Assembly (NCBI GenBank): GCA_037043015.1
Contig: CM073325.1
Coordinates: 622,501 to 686,500, forward strand
Length of the DNA stretch: 64,000 nucleotides
Reading direction: 5' to 3'
Origin: Bryum argenteum
Lineage: Eukaryota; Streptophyta; Bryopsida; Bryales; Bryaceae
Below, one piece after another: positions 22,486 to 33,251 of the stretch; positions within the stretch are counted from its first letter, which is position 1; each line of letters starts with the position of its first letter. A program made the translations under genes and the position numbers. The notes beneath the pieces were generated by a model that was given only the letters and a program-made list of their open reading frames with translations, did no database searches and was not told the origin of the DNA.

Positions 22486-24224
22486 GGGCCGGTTTACACT
22501 ATGGTGGACGGTCAGGAAAAAAAGGCGTTTCTCAATTGTGATTGGTTGGAAATGCCACTCTTGACCGGTGGGTGTTTACACTTGGTGAAGAAAGCAATGG
22601 TGGTCAACTTTTGTCATGAATGATAAAATGACATGGCGTCATACGTGGCAGTACTCTTTGAACAAGGGCTTCTCCGGAGGACATATTTCTTGTCCGGCCT
22701 CAAGAAGCCGGACAAGAAATATGTCCTTTGGAGAAGCCCAATTCCATTAAATAATGATATATATTTATACTATATACGGCACCAAGCCCTTCTTTGTCCT
22801 CCTTTCTCTCCTCCAACTTGCACATTAAATGTCCAAAATGGCAAACCCTTGTGCTTGCTTCCTCATTTCTAGTTTCACTCTTTAAGGAACTACAGTGCAA
22901 GTGAAGTTAGCCCCAAGTTAACAGCACTGCAAGTGAAGTTAATACCAATAGGTTGTTCTTTGTCCTACTGTTATACTCACTTTAATGGCATACATTCGAC
23001 ATTTCAAATACCCCTCAAGGGGGTGTACATAGTAGTGAAAATCATTTTCAATTTTATTTTTACCTTCAAAAGTGGGCTAGAACTGAAATGGTATCATTAA
23101 CCCTTAAACGCCCAAGCAAGCCCGAGGGGCTTGATTCCAACAGAATCTTCCATGTAGCTCTCACTGTAATCAACTTTTCACTTATATTTTGATGTCAAAC
23201 TGGTCACCGTCTTATGATGCATTCAAAAAGTGAAATTTTACAATTCAAATTACAATTTGTATGTATGATTTTATGGTTTGAAAGGATTGTGGTAGGTAGG
23301 TTGGGGTTGTACATAACCTTGTAGGAGGTTGCAAGCTCATCATTGATTGGTTCATTCATGGTGCCCAAGTTCAAAAAGTGCACTATTCATGATGCCCAAG
23401 TACAAAAGATGTTGTAATCCAATTTTGGGCTGCCCGTTTTAGACCCCATGGGCGTGTAGGGTTTAGTTAAAAGCGCATTTATCTGCAATCACTAGTGGTG
23501 AACGATACATTTTGAGAGGTAGTACTTCAGAATTATGTATACCAAAAACAATTGTTATTTCATCGCATGGTTTGGTAAATAACTTAGATTTGTAGTGTAA
23601 TGGAATTAAAGTTGTTAATATTGATATTTAATTTTTGAACATTATTATTTTCTACTTGTTGAACATTATATTGGTACAAGCCTTCATTTCCACCAGCCAA
23701 GGAAACAATAATTTCTTAAATGAGTCAAATTTGACAATACATTCGGAGATTCCCAATTTTTTTGCATAAGGTTGAACACCATAGAATGTTCAATTTAGTT
23801 TTTAAAGTGAAAATCTACAAAGAAAGTTATCATTCTATAGCACAATGTGATACATAGGCATATTGATTTGAGGTTTAATGAAATTGCCATATATATATAT
23901 ATATATATATAGATTATAATTCTTCATGAACAAATTTTAGTTGAATTTTTTTGATACAATGTCCATGTAGGGAATATAGTTTTATTTATCATAATAGTGT
24001 CACCATTTGGTGAACTTCTCTTCACCCGTGGCCTTCTCCGGTGGACACCACCGCTAAACTTCTCCTCTAGGTGTTCAGACTACAACCGGTCAAGACTCGT
24101 TAAGAAATTTTTTATTGCCATTAATTCTTCTCCGGCACATCCACCATTTGCCTCATATAATCATGTCTTGGCCAAGCATTCTTGACCGACCGGAGGCCTT
24201 CTCCACCGTAGTGTAAATTGGCCC
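22486..24224. mobile_element. 1.74-kb element with 23-bp TIRs, non-coding
   Basis: The left end GGGCCGGTTTACACTATGG and the complement of the right end GGGCCAATTTACACTACGG match at 20 of 23 positions over 22486-22508 and 24202-24224. The interior has no transposase. It contains a 33-bp-arm hairpin (22666-22739), a TTAACCCTTAAACGCCC terminus (23097-23113) and a (TA)n run near 23889-23912. That suggests nested insertions in a non-autonomous DNA transposon. I did not find a convincing target duplication. A similar end, GGGCCGGTTCACACTATG, occurs alone at about 37611. Confidence 0.55.
22666..22739. repeat. Short hairpin, 33-bp arms and 8-base loop
   Basis: Bases 22666-22698 and the complement of 22707-22739 match at 31 of 33 positions; the arms start GGGCTTCTCC. 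Only eight bases lie between them. A transcript would fold into a tight stem. Similar 'ccttctccggtggac' words occur at about 24030 and 24195, so the arm may be derived from the surrounding element. Confidence 0.8.
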
Positions 24225-25629
24225 TCAGTTTTGTCTTCTATGCTGTTGCCAACACCATGTCTGTCTGTGATACTTTAAAAGTAAAAGTAAAAGGTATTCG
24301 TGTTACAAAAGGAAAAGTTGCTGCATCATACCCTAATCCTCCAACATGTCTGGCTGTCTCACCTTAGCAAACTTCAGGGTTTCAATCGGGAGTTTGCATC
24401 CCCTCATGCATTAACCTTTGGTGTCGATTGCTAAGCAGCTCCACGAAGCGACGCCTGCCTAGATGTGGTTTTGTTATGAAGTGGCTTGAATGAAGCTTTG
24501 ATTGAAGCTTTACTTCGAGCCAAATGAAGTCTTGTTGTGAATACTCTTAAAAAAAATTGAAAGGTTCATTGAGGATTTGTAAAAGGCACTTTGAGGGATG
24601 AACAAGGTGTGCACATGAAGTGGTCTAAAGCATAATATGCATCCCCTATGCATCCCCTTATGCATTCCCTCGTTTTTGTGGTGCTTCATAGTGTTACATG
24701 TCTCCTTGGAAGTTACTTTATTGAGTTTATATTTGGTCATGATTTTGTTTTGTAGTTGTGCTTGTGCAAATGTCCAATTTCATTCTTTTGCAAGGATATC
24801 TACCATATTTGAATATACTCATCTAACTTATCGGTTTGTTTATGAACCTCTCAATGGCATAAAAGACAGGTGTCTACAACCAACTTAATTGATCGCGCCC
24901 ATCTTGTTTATATATTGGATCAAGTACGTAGTCAAGCCTATATCTTTTAAATGGTTGTGGCAAATATGAAACATGATAAACTGTAATGAATCATAAACTT
25001 TACTAAAAGAAGCTCAAAACAAATATTCAACCCCTACAATCGATTGAGGCCATATTTCGGTCGTTTAGGGTTTGGTTGGCCTTTGACTGACTATTTTCAG
25101 TTACTATTTTTAACTTGCACAAATTTGATACCTTTTGCAAGTTGGAAAGTTTTTCCATACCTTTCCAAAAAGTCGTTTCACACTTGAGAATTTCTCATAC
25201 TTTAGGAGATATTCACCGTCAAAGTTTGAAGTATATGCTCATTTCATCTCAACATCTGCCCAATACAATATCAACTAAAACCCAAAAACCTAAAAAACTT
25301 ACCAACAATTGAGATTTGACTTTTTTTCAAGTTATTTTCTGGAATTTTAAAATTTCAAAAAATGAAATGTGAAAAAGACTTGGATTGAAAATCAAAACAG
25401 TGAGATCATGCCTTGGAACCGTATTTGCACATACTAGAAAATATATGCAAATACAGTTCTAAGGCATGATCTCACCGTTTGAATTTCCAATCCAAGTCTT
25501 TTTCACATGTCATTTTTATTGTCGAAGACCAGCCTTTGTAGTTGAATTTTAACATGCCTCTAGGTATTGGGTAGGTTTTACCAATTCTCAAACTTTTCTA
25601 ACTTTGTTTGAGGCAGTTTGAGGCCGAGT
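24225..25629. other. Intergenic DNA with a minus-strand repeat copy and a long hairpin
   Basis: No gene is supported. 24636-24675 has three near-copies of a 'atgcatcccc' word. From about 25060 to 25560 the complement resembles the repeats at 35955-36800 and 40645-41350. The shared parts include 'tatggaaaaac', 'tttgaccataaatac' and 'agtgagatcatgcctt' type words in reverse order. Confidence 0.5.
25357..25518. repeat. Long hairpin with arms of about 73 bp
   Basis: The left arm (about 25357-25429) and the complement of the right arm (about 25446-25518) match at close to 90 percent by eye, with about 16 bases of loop. Shared core words are 'gtgaaaaagacttggattg' and 'gtgagatcatgcctt'. Only one arm is present in the related repeats at 36300-36450 and 41000-41070, so the inverted copy is specific to this locus. 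If transcribed, it would make a long, nearly perfect stem. Confidence 0.85.
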
Positions 25630-27037
25630 CGACGTTCGCCCACTGTTCCTCCGTCTCGCTGCCTGCCTGGCTCGCTGCGTCACTGGAGTGGGCGTGCTTG
25701 ACCGTGCTTCACCCTAGGTGGGGGATCGCTCCAGTACTCACTTACTCACTATGCACTCTCACACTTTCACAAGCGTCGCTGTGCTAGCCATCACAATTTA
25801 TTGCTCTCTGTTCCCCATCATATCTGTGCCTCAGGTATTCGATCCTCGTCCTCCTCTGTGCATTTCTCTCTCTCTCCCCCTTGCAGGCTCCGGCATCATA
25901 CCGCATCTCTCCCCTTGCTTGCTAATTTCTGCTTTGGCGCACCTTGCATAGGCTTCCACCCGCTTTCCATTCCTTCTTATCACTGTGCTCCCCACCCGCC
26001 TTTTCCACGCCCTCCTCCTTGTCTGGGCGCTCTTTGTTGATTTTGTCGGTAAGCTGCAAGGCGCGGCAGTTTGTGGCGTTATCACTTCTTGCCTTCGCAT
26101 TTCGCTAGACAGCTCCTGTGTTGTGCATGGACCTTCTGTGCTGGCGTGAATTTGAGGTCCTCCGCTTTTTTTTTTTTTTTTTTTTTTTTTTTTTCTTTTC
26201 CTTTCATTTTAAAAATCTCTTGTTGCGATTGCTCTTTCGTTTTTCGCGTGCCTAAGTGGGGTTGCGTCAGCCGCTGTTTCGTTTCCATTAGGAAATGTGA
26301 TTCTGCTTCTACTGCAAATTTGAGTGACAAGGCGTTCGGAGTTCTGGTTAGCTTGTTGTCAAGTTCTCAAACTCCGACTTTGTACCATCTGTGGAGTTTT
26401 CTTTTGGATGTTTTCCTGCGGTGTGTCGGTACGATGAGTAGGTTACAGCGATAATATTCTGCACAGGCCAGAAGCGTGCCTTTCAATCCACAAACATGGG
26501 CGTCTATAGTTTCGTCGGTGTGAATCTGTCTAGGTTTGGAATTCTTGGAAAGTTTGACACGGAGTCTTGCCATTGTCATACCCTGGAACGGTGTCTGTCA
26601 GGGGAAGGGAGGCCATTTTGATGTTCTGTGTTGACAGAAATGTTTGATGTTCAGGTTTGAAGGGCGTAGCTAGAAACCTCTACTTTGAGTTTATGCCGGT
26701 GAAGTCTCCTGAGTTTGGCACGGGGCTGGAGACCGGAGAATCTGCTGCTCCGCGGTTCTTCTCTTTGTTATGCAAAAGAGGGACCTTGTGTGAATTGGAT
26801 TCAGCTATAGTTGGACAGGGCATGAGGGGTTGCTTCCGGATTTGATTGCGAGGTTGGAAATGACAGTCATGGTAGTCGAAATCACTTGATGGTTGATTGC
26901 TCACTTGGCTCTCGAGCTTGCAGTGAATTGCCGTGTTGACAGATTAGAACCTATTATCTGTATATTTCTCAACAAGTCGAAAAGAGAAGAGAAGAATCAA
27001 CAGAGGAAGAAGCGGCGAATTATTGCAGTTCGTCGCG
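25630..27037 (+). promoter_or_regulatory. Promoter and probably spliced 5' leader of the RRM gene
   Basis: GC content rises at about 25620, just ahead of the RRM gene. A donor-like CAG|GTATTC lies at 25834 and an acceptor-like TTATTGCAG at 27028, ten bases before the ATG. A 5'-UTR intron of about 1.2 kb is therefore plausible. The stretch includes a run of about 30 T at 26167-26197. Open frames across it lack domains. The transcription start is not determined. Confidence 0.4.
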
Positions 27038-28087
27038 ATGGACGACGTGAATTCTGTGTACGTGGGAGGGCTGTCTTACGAAAGTACCGAAGACACCGTC
27101 AAAAAAGCATTTCTAGAGTTCGGCGACGTTGTGTCTGTGAAGATTGTGTATGACCGGGAGAGCGGGGAGTCTCGCGGATTCGGGTTTGTATCTTTCACCA
27201 ACCCTCGATCGGCCTTGATGGCCATCCGCGACATGGATGGGGGGCAGATTGAGGGCCGCACAATTCGCGTCAATGAGGTACGCAAGAACCTGAAAGGTTT
27301 AGGATTTCGGGACCGGGATCGCGATCGAGACTTTCGATTCCGGGACCGGATGCCTCGGCGCCGAGACTCGTCTCCACGGGATCGAGGGCACCATCGCACA
27401 CGATCGCCCCCACTGCAACGCAGCCCCCGATCCCATACGCCCATCCGTGGCAGCCCAGTGAGGAGAGGGAGCAGTCCTGCGAACGGCAGGGGCAGTAGCC
27501 CCCACGCCGCCAGTGTTGGCAGGTACCCGTCGCCGGAGCCCAAGGATCGCTCCCGCAGTGAGCGCAGCTCCGTGTCGCCGCAGAGCTCCCCGGACGCCCC
27601 ACGTAAAGAGGAATCCGTGCATCGGAGTGGCATTCCCAAATTGAGCACGCAGCAACGCATTGCCCAGCCCGATAAAGAAGACGAGGAGGTCGTGCGGCGC
27701 TTACGAGAGGAACTGGAGAAGTCGCGGGAGAGCCGACGCGGGCTGGAGGAGAAAGTGGTGACCTTGCAGGGCGTGGTCGAGAAAGCTGATGTGTCTATCG
27801 CCGCATTGAAATCCAAGTCTCTGAAATTGGAGGAGGCATTGGCAGCTGCTCAGCAACTGGCCGCGCAGCGCCAGTTCCAGCTCAAGCGGCTGCAGGCCAG
27901 CGTGTTCACCTACAAGATGGCCACGGAACGGCTGTCTCAAAGCGAAAAGGCGATGAAAGACTTGGCGGCCTTGACCTCTTTGGAACTGGACCACGACCAC
28001 CCCCATCGCACTGCTGCGGCCGCTGATCTGGTCAACGGCCATGCCAACGTCATGGAGCTGGAGCAAAACCACCATACGCCGGCGTAG
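27038..28087 (+). CDS. RNA-binding protein: RRM, RS-like region and C-terminal coiled coil
   Basis: A 349-residue protein from one coding exon. The RRM spans about residues 5-82, with RNP2 VYVGGL (7-12) and RNP1 RGFGFVSF (46-53) intact. Residues 90-205 are rich in RD, RS and SP dipeptides, as in SR splicing proteins. Residues about 215-310 form a charged, leucine-containing coiled coil. The tail is His/Ala-rich. The ATG at 27038 was chosen because it opens MDDVNSVYVGG and follows a splice-acceptor-like site. The domain order suggests a nuclear RNA-processing factor that self-associates. I recognise the architecture as plant-type but not a named family member. Confidence 0.85.
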   Translation: MDDVNSVYVGGLSYESTEDTVKKAFLEFGDVVSVKIVYDRESGESRGFGFVSFTNPRSALMAIRDMDGGQIEGRTIRVNEVRKNLKGLGFRDRDRDRDFRFRDRMPRRRDSSPRDRGHHRTRSPPLQRSPRSHTPIRGSPVRRGSSPANGRGSSPHAASVGRYPSPEPKDRSRSERSSVSPQSSPDAPRKEESVHRSGIPKLSTQQRIAQPDKEDEEVVRRLREELEKSRESRRGLEEKVVTLQGVVEKADVSIAALKSKSLKLEEALAAAQQLAAQRQFQLKRLQASVFTYKMATERLSQSEKAMKDLAALTSLELDHDHPHRTAAAADLVNGHANVMELEQNHHTPA

Positions 28088-31000
28088 TTAGAATGGCTGC
28101 ACCCGTGGACCTCTGCGCTCAGGTTTGCTAGAGGTCCATAGGGACCTGCACCCAGCCTGCACACAGTGGCGAGCAGGCATGCGACGAGACGAAGAAGGGA
28201 ACCGGCGTCGAAGCTGAGCCACCTCACTGCCAGTGTATCAAATTCTTCTCTCCTCTCCTCTTCTGTACGCTTTCTTGTCCGGGGGTAGGAGGCAGACTCG
28301 GACGGAGGGGGCGAATGTTGATCTGTGACACGTGACTTCTGAGACTCTCGTGGGGTGTTTTACACTGTTGTAGAACAAACAGGCACAATGATTCCTGCTG
28401 CTCGTGCTCTTTTTGTTTCTTCCCACAAGGCGGAGGGACTCGGCATGCAGCACGCAGATATTGGATTGTTGCGGGTAGACTATTGCTCTCTCTCGCTCCC
28501 TCTCCCTCTGTCTCTCCGTTCCCTCTTCATCTCTTTTCTCTACTGTTTACAGTGACAGTGAGGTTGTTCGACTCCAGGAGTTGATTTCATCATGTATATT
28601 CAACTCCTCACCAATGTATATTTCACGCGGCGATGATCATGACTTTGGTTCTACGTTCTGTCACAAAGATCAAGCTTCTTCATTTTCTTGGACTTCTGGT
28701 ATGCACTGGTGCAAGTATTTTCGTTTCTCTTACTGGCCACAGTGCAAGCCCTAGAGCCGTGCTTCCATTATGATTGGCAGTAGGAGGCTTACTCATGACG
28801 TGATTTCTACGGATTTCTGGAGTGGCTTCAGTTGACTTCTCAGACCTGAAGTTCTTACTGGATCTTGGCCAAGGACCTGTGAATTAAGTCAAGCTTTAGA
28901 AGGGCTTCCCCTTCCATGATCTTCAGGTGTTCTTGCGATGCGCTCTATCATTTACCGTTGATAACACCTTTTAAAAGTTGTAAAGTTCCAGCGCGAACTG
29001 CCAGGCTGCCTAGCTCTGGAATTTCAGGATACAATGGCCTGCTAAGTGGAGGCGAGTATTTTGAGCAAGGGCTCCAGGTAAGTGCGTCTGCGGGAGAAAA
29101 TATTGGTGAGTAACAATCTTGTGGGAGTGTTCTCGTGCTATTGATGCTGTCCCCCAGCGTAGTTTACTAAGCTTGACTTGTATGAGCAGGGGTACTTCGT
29201 GTTTGTGACTTTGCTCTTGCAGGTTTCTCCTCAGCACAATAATCTCATATTTCTGAAAATTATTCTGATTATTCTGATGAAGGGCAGCTTCAACATCAAT
29301 TTTCTGTGTGTACCAACGAAATGCGAAAGGCTATAAATCATCAGGACTGTCGTAAGGAGTTCCAAGGTCTAAATGTGAACCCTGATGTGAATGTCATTAT
29401 TATAACAAGCGAAGGCGACTCTCTGGTTTATTCTGAGACTAAACTACTCGTGAGCCCGATGAGCACTGTCGGATGAACATCTATGGTGGCTTTACAAGTC
29501 TGCGGCTCTGCGCAGCTTTTCCTGTACCTGGACACTAAAGTTGGAAATCCAACCCAGGCAAGCTATCGAAGGGTATCATCAGAATATGTTCAGAATCTGG
29601 CTTTGAATGATCGCGGCTAATTTGGCACCCTTTCCTCCAACGGAAGCCTAACCCATGAACATCATCATCAGATTCTTGAATGATTTGCTTTTCTCTCTTC
29701 CGCCCTCTCTCCTGGGTTCAAGAGGAGTATCCCTCCCCAGGATTCCTTTGCAGCACAATACAAAGGCTCACAATATCTCAACATAAACATCTTCTACTTC
29801 CTTTCACTATCGTGGTGTGGAAAGGCCCGCATATTTTAGGATTCAAGATTATCAAGAAGTGACAGCTCTACAGTCGATGTGAAAAACTACACTAGCAACA
29901 AGGTGATGTGAGTAAACTGGTCACTACAACAACCAATATACCCATGTTAGCAACTTTCACACTCATCATGAGAGTATCAGATGTACTTACATGGTTAACT
30001 GAATTTGAACCGAATTTAAAAAGGCCATCTAGTTAATGAATCGGGTACCTGTTCCACAACATTGACAAGTTACACGTCATACAAATACAAGAATTATAGA
30101 ATCTAAATCCTTTCTCATAAGGCTATTCATGCATTGTGTAAATCAGGTACCTGTTTCACAAGATGTACACCACAGGTGATGCAAATACAAGAACTAATGA
30201 ATTTGATCTTTATTTTCATAGCTAGTAGAGTAATCTACGATCAACCTTGACATTAAGTTTTTTTCTTCGGTAAACTTTTCAAATGGGGACTTTAATTGAA
30301 CGCAACAACGCAGAGAGGAACCAACCCTCCCTAAAGCTGGGTAGTCTTCTCATTCATCCTAATTGTAATAAAGAGGGAATCAACTACCGAACACTGCAAG
30401 TGCACACATATAATTGTAGTAAAGAGGGAATCAAGTACCAAAAACTGCAAGTGCACACATAGAAAGCGGACAGAAAAAGATTCAATGCGAATATAGGAGT
30501 GGATAAGTTGTTGGCAAGTGCAAGCATAGAATTGTATAAGAAACGCATACAAGTTTGAACATGGAAGAGGATAGGTTGATGGAGTCCGTTATCACAAAAA
30601 CTGTCTAGTTGACTGTCAAAACATAGTACTGTCACGAAGTCTTATATTCACAATCATGATAGAAAGGATATGACGAGGTAGGAAACGACATACTGTAGCA
30701 GTACTACTATGGTGTGGAAGATTTTCTGAAGGCCAACTAGTTGCAGGTCCATCCGTGAAAGGTAGGAGTGCCAGCTGCTGCTGAAATGAACACAATTTCA
30801 ATACAACCGCACTGGGCAGTTGATAGACTAACGAACTCTTATAACGCCCTTTAATGAATGTAAATATTCATGTAAAAATTAGCCTCTGTTGCAAGAGTGT
30901 CCACAATTCCGACCAGTTTCCAACATCACCACCAGCCAATACCAGTAGAAGCAGTGTGAAACCAATTCAACCAACTCGAAGTGAAACAAGATGTGCACGT

Positions 31001-31088
31001 GACACATAATACACAGTACAAGTTACCTCAGTTCTTCTTGGAAAGAAAAGACAAGAGACACAGATGAATATGGAGCAGCACATGCGAG
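28088..31088. other. 3' regions of the RRM gene and PNGase gene with intergenic DNA
   Basis: 28088 to about 28650 is probably the 3' untranslated part of the plus-strand RRM gene; 30300-31088 is probably that of the minus-strand PNGase gene. I see no supported gene between. There is a 51-bp tandem duplication at 30360-30461 and a weaker direct repeat with 'ggtacctgtttcacaa' at about 30048 and 30147. Confidence 0.4.
30360..30461. repeat. 51-bp tandem duplication
   Basis: Units 30360-30410 and 30411-30461 share 'taattgta(a/g)taaagaggg' and 'aactgcaagtgcacacata' style stretches and differ at only a few bases. 51 is a multiple of three, and the minus strand is open across both. The predicted peptide has no known domain, so the frame may be chance. 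Confidence 0.85.
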
Positions 31089-33251
31089 CTACTCATTCTT
31101 ATAAGAGAAATAATCGATATTAGCAAGTTGCAATGGGATTCCTGAATTCGCGGTATCTCGTACTGACAAGCAGAGAAAACGAAACCAACGGCAGGGGAAC
31201 CTCTTCTGAACATCAATCTCATAGCATTTCTTTGCAGAGCGAGCTTCGAAATGCTCTCCTTGTCGGGAATCGAGGGTTTTCCATGTCTGACCAGCGGTAT
31301 CACTCCCCTCCACCAGCCATGTCTGAGGATCTCTCTCGGGGGCGTCATTGGCAGAAGTGATCTGATAACCCACCAAAGTGGCGGACTTCCCGTCCGGTAA
31401 TCTGTATTCTATCCACCCACCAGTAGCACCATTTTCGTCCAACCACTTGGTCGTTTTCAGACCATCAAATGCAGCAGATGCGATTTCATATGGAGATAAC
31501 TCCCCACTTGCCACCGTAGTACCACCCGCCAGCCTCGTCCATTTGGAAAACAGCCTCTGGTCAATATTTGACTCCCCAATTCTTTCGAGTTGCTGATGTA
31601 GATCGTCTAGTTGCTCAATGGCAACTGGAAGAGCCAACGCCGTTTTGACAGGGCACCCTGCGAGCTGGATCAGTACACGTCCACTCTCCTGAATATCTCT
31701 CTGTAAACCCACCGCTTGCAATAACGGTGATGAACACTCCTCCTTTAACCAATCCTTCGTACCAAACAGCTCGCGCCGCACCTTGTACTGTTGCGATTGT
31801 AGCTTTTGCAATACTTTAACCCAAAGATGCGTCACTCGAATCGGCTCTGAAGATTTGAGAAGCTCCCCCAAAGCCAACATGATTTCCTTCACGTGCTCAT
31901 CTACACAAGCTCGGACACGATTAATCCTCTCAGCAGCAGGAGAAGGTGACATGTTCCCCACCTCTCCTCGTAGCATACGCCATTGTTGTGAGCCACTTTG
32001 CCGTCCAGACAATGCCGACGCAGATTCTTCTTCAGCCAATCCTGCTAGCAATTCTTCTCTCTCTTGATTGTCGCGTATTCGTAGCACCTCCAACTCATGA
32101 GCAGGTCTTGACAACCGGGCACGAGCTGTCAACGCAAAGACCACCTCTTGCACCACAGCCTCTGTCACTTCAGTTCGTCGAGTTAAGACTTCGCTCCACT
32201 TGCGGGTGTATCTTCTTGTGACATCATATGCACCATCATTTGCAAGCGCGATGACATAACTAAGCCTCTTCTTCCAACCACTCTCATATAACAATGGCTT
32301 GTCGTAAGCAGCCTCGCAAGGATCGAAATGTACCCACCGGTTGTGCAACGGTGAAAAGCATTCCGTCCAAACATGGTCGGTGAAATCCAAAGCGAGGCGG
32401 GCTTCGTACCCAAAAGCTCGACAATACAAGGTGAAGCAATTAGCCCACTCACCACACCTCCCAGCCCTCGTCTCCAGCAACTTCATTGGATCGTTGTAGC
32501 GAGGAAACCGCACCTCCTTCCGACAACCTGTACACCTGAAGAGCTCTACTCGGTTTGCACCATATCTTAATTCCTCCGAGGTTGCAGTGCTCATCCCGGT
32601 CCCCGCAGACTTAGAACCACACGAGTCACAATCAGGCTCGTTCACCCACCTGAATGACTTTTTGAACCATAAAAGAAGCTGCACCAATACGGCAAATGCT
32701 TTCTCCGAGTCGCTTACAGTTCCTTTTCCTTCCCTTGCTAAAGCCACCAAAGCTTTCTCCTCCAACTCTTCTAAAGATACCGATGCCCTTGCAGCATTCT
32801 GACGAGTCATATCTTCGTAGAGCATGACTTGCAGCACGTAAGATTCAAGTTTTGCCTTAAATGCTGCTCTACCGTGCTGATGACTCTGCAATGGCCATTG
32901 CTGTTGAGCAGACAATGCATCTTCTTCTGCTTGCAGAGCGCGTGCTAACTCTTCATCACTTTGAACAGTAAGAGGGATGGCGACAACTGAAGATGGCTGC
33001 ACAGCAGGCACAGGAGGCCCTTCGTTTCCACCAAGGGCTTTCAGTGCATACGTGCCGTCCTGTACTTCAACTAAGGCTAACGAGTGTAGACCATTCACAA
33101 TCTCCGTGAGGTCTGAGAAGTTTTGATATTCAGGAAGAACGTTCGTGACGGAGAAGAGCTGCACCTTCAGGACCTCCTCTCCCTCATCACTATCGTAATC
33201 CACGGCATGCGACTGCCCGTCATGTATGACGGATAACTTGTGTAAAACCAT
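31089..33251 (-). CDS. PNG1: Peptide:N-glycanase (cytosolic PNGase)
   Basis: This enzyme removes N-glycans from misfolded glycoproteins exported from the ER, cutting the glycan-Asn bond before proteasomal degradation. The 720-residue protein matches the usual length of plant PNG1. Residues 1-60 resemble a ubiquitin-like fold. Zinc-binding CxxC pairs are C208/C211 and C240/C243. The transglutaminase-like catalytic triad is visible as C266 (in GRCGEWANCF), H293 (in DHVWTE) and D310 (in HFDPCE). The last 140 residues (from ELSPYEIASAAFDG) form the beta-rich C-terminal domain that plant PNGases carry. No residue critical to catalysis is missing. The whole coding region is one open frame, which is unusual for this family. 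Confidence 0.95.
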   Translation of the reverse strand: MVLHKLSVIHDGQSHAVDYDSDEGEEVLKVQLFSVTNVLPEYQNFSDLTEIVNGLHSLALVEVQDGTYALKALGGNEGPPVPAVQPSSVVAIPLTVQSDEELARALQAEEDALSAQQQWPLQSHQHGRAAFKAKLESYVLQVMLYEDMTRQNAARASVSLEELEEKALVALAREGKGTVSDSEKAFAVLVQLLLWFKKSFRWVNEPDCDSCGSKSAGTGMSTATSEELRYGANRVELFRCTGCRKEVRFPRYNDPMKLLETRAGRCGEWANCFTLYCRAFGYEARLALDFTDHVWTECFSPLHNRWVHFDPCEAAYDKPLLYESGWKKRLSYVIALANDGAYDVTRRYTRKWSEVLTRRTEVTEAVVQEVVFALTARARLSRPAHELEVLRIRDNQEREELLAGLAEEESASALSGRQSGSQQWRMLRGEVGNMSPSPAAERINRVRACVDEHVKEIMLALGELLKSSEPIRVTHLWVKVLQKLQSQQYKVRRELFGTKDWLKEECSSPLLQAVGLQRDIQESGRVLIQLAGCPVKTALALPVAIEQLDDLHQQLERIGESNIDQRLFSKWTRLAGGTTVASGELSPYEIASAAFDGLKTTKWLDENGATGGWIEYRLPDGKSATLVGYQITSANDAPERDPQTWLVEGSDTAGQTWKTLDSRQGEHFEARSAKKCYEIDVQKRFPCRWFRFLCLSVRDTANSGIPLQLANIDYFSYKNE

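Noticed and set aside
23889-23912. (TA)n run as a regulatory element
   Set aside because: Simple dinucleotide repeat with no gene start nearby.
27076-27816. 246-codon minus-strand open frame opposite the RRM gene
   Set aside because: It mirrors the RS/RD-rich coding strand (Arg/Ser-rich both ways) and has no domain; the RRM gene explains the sequence.
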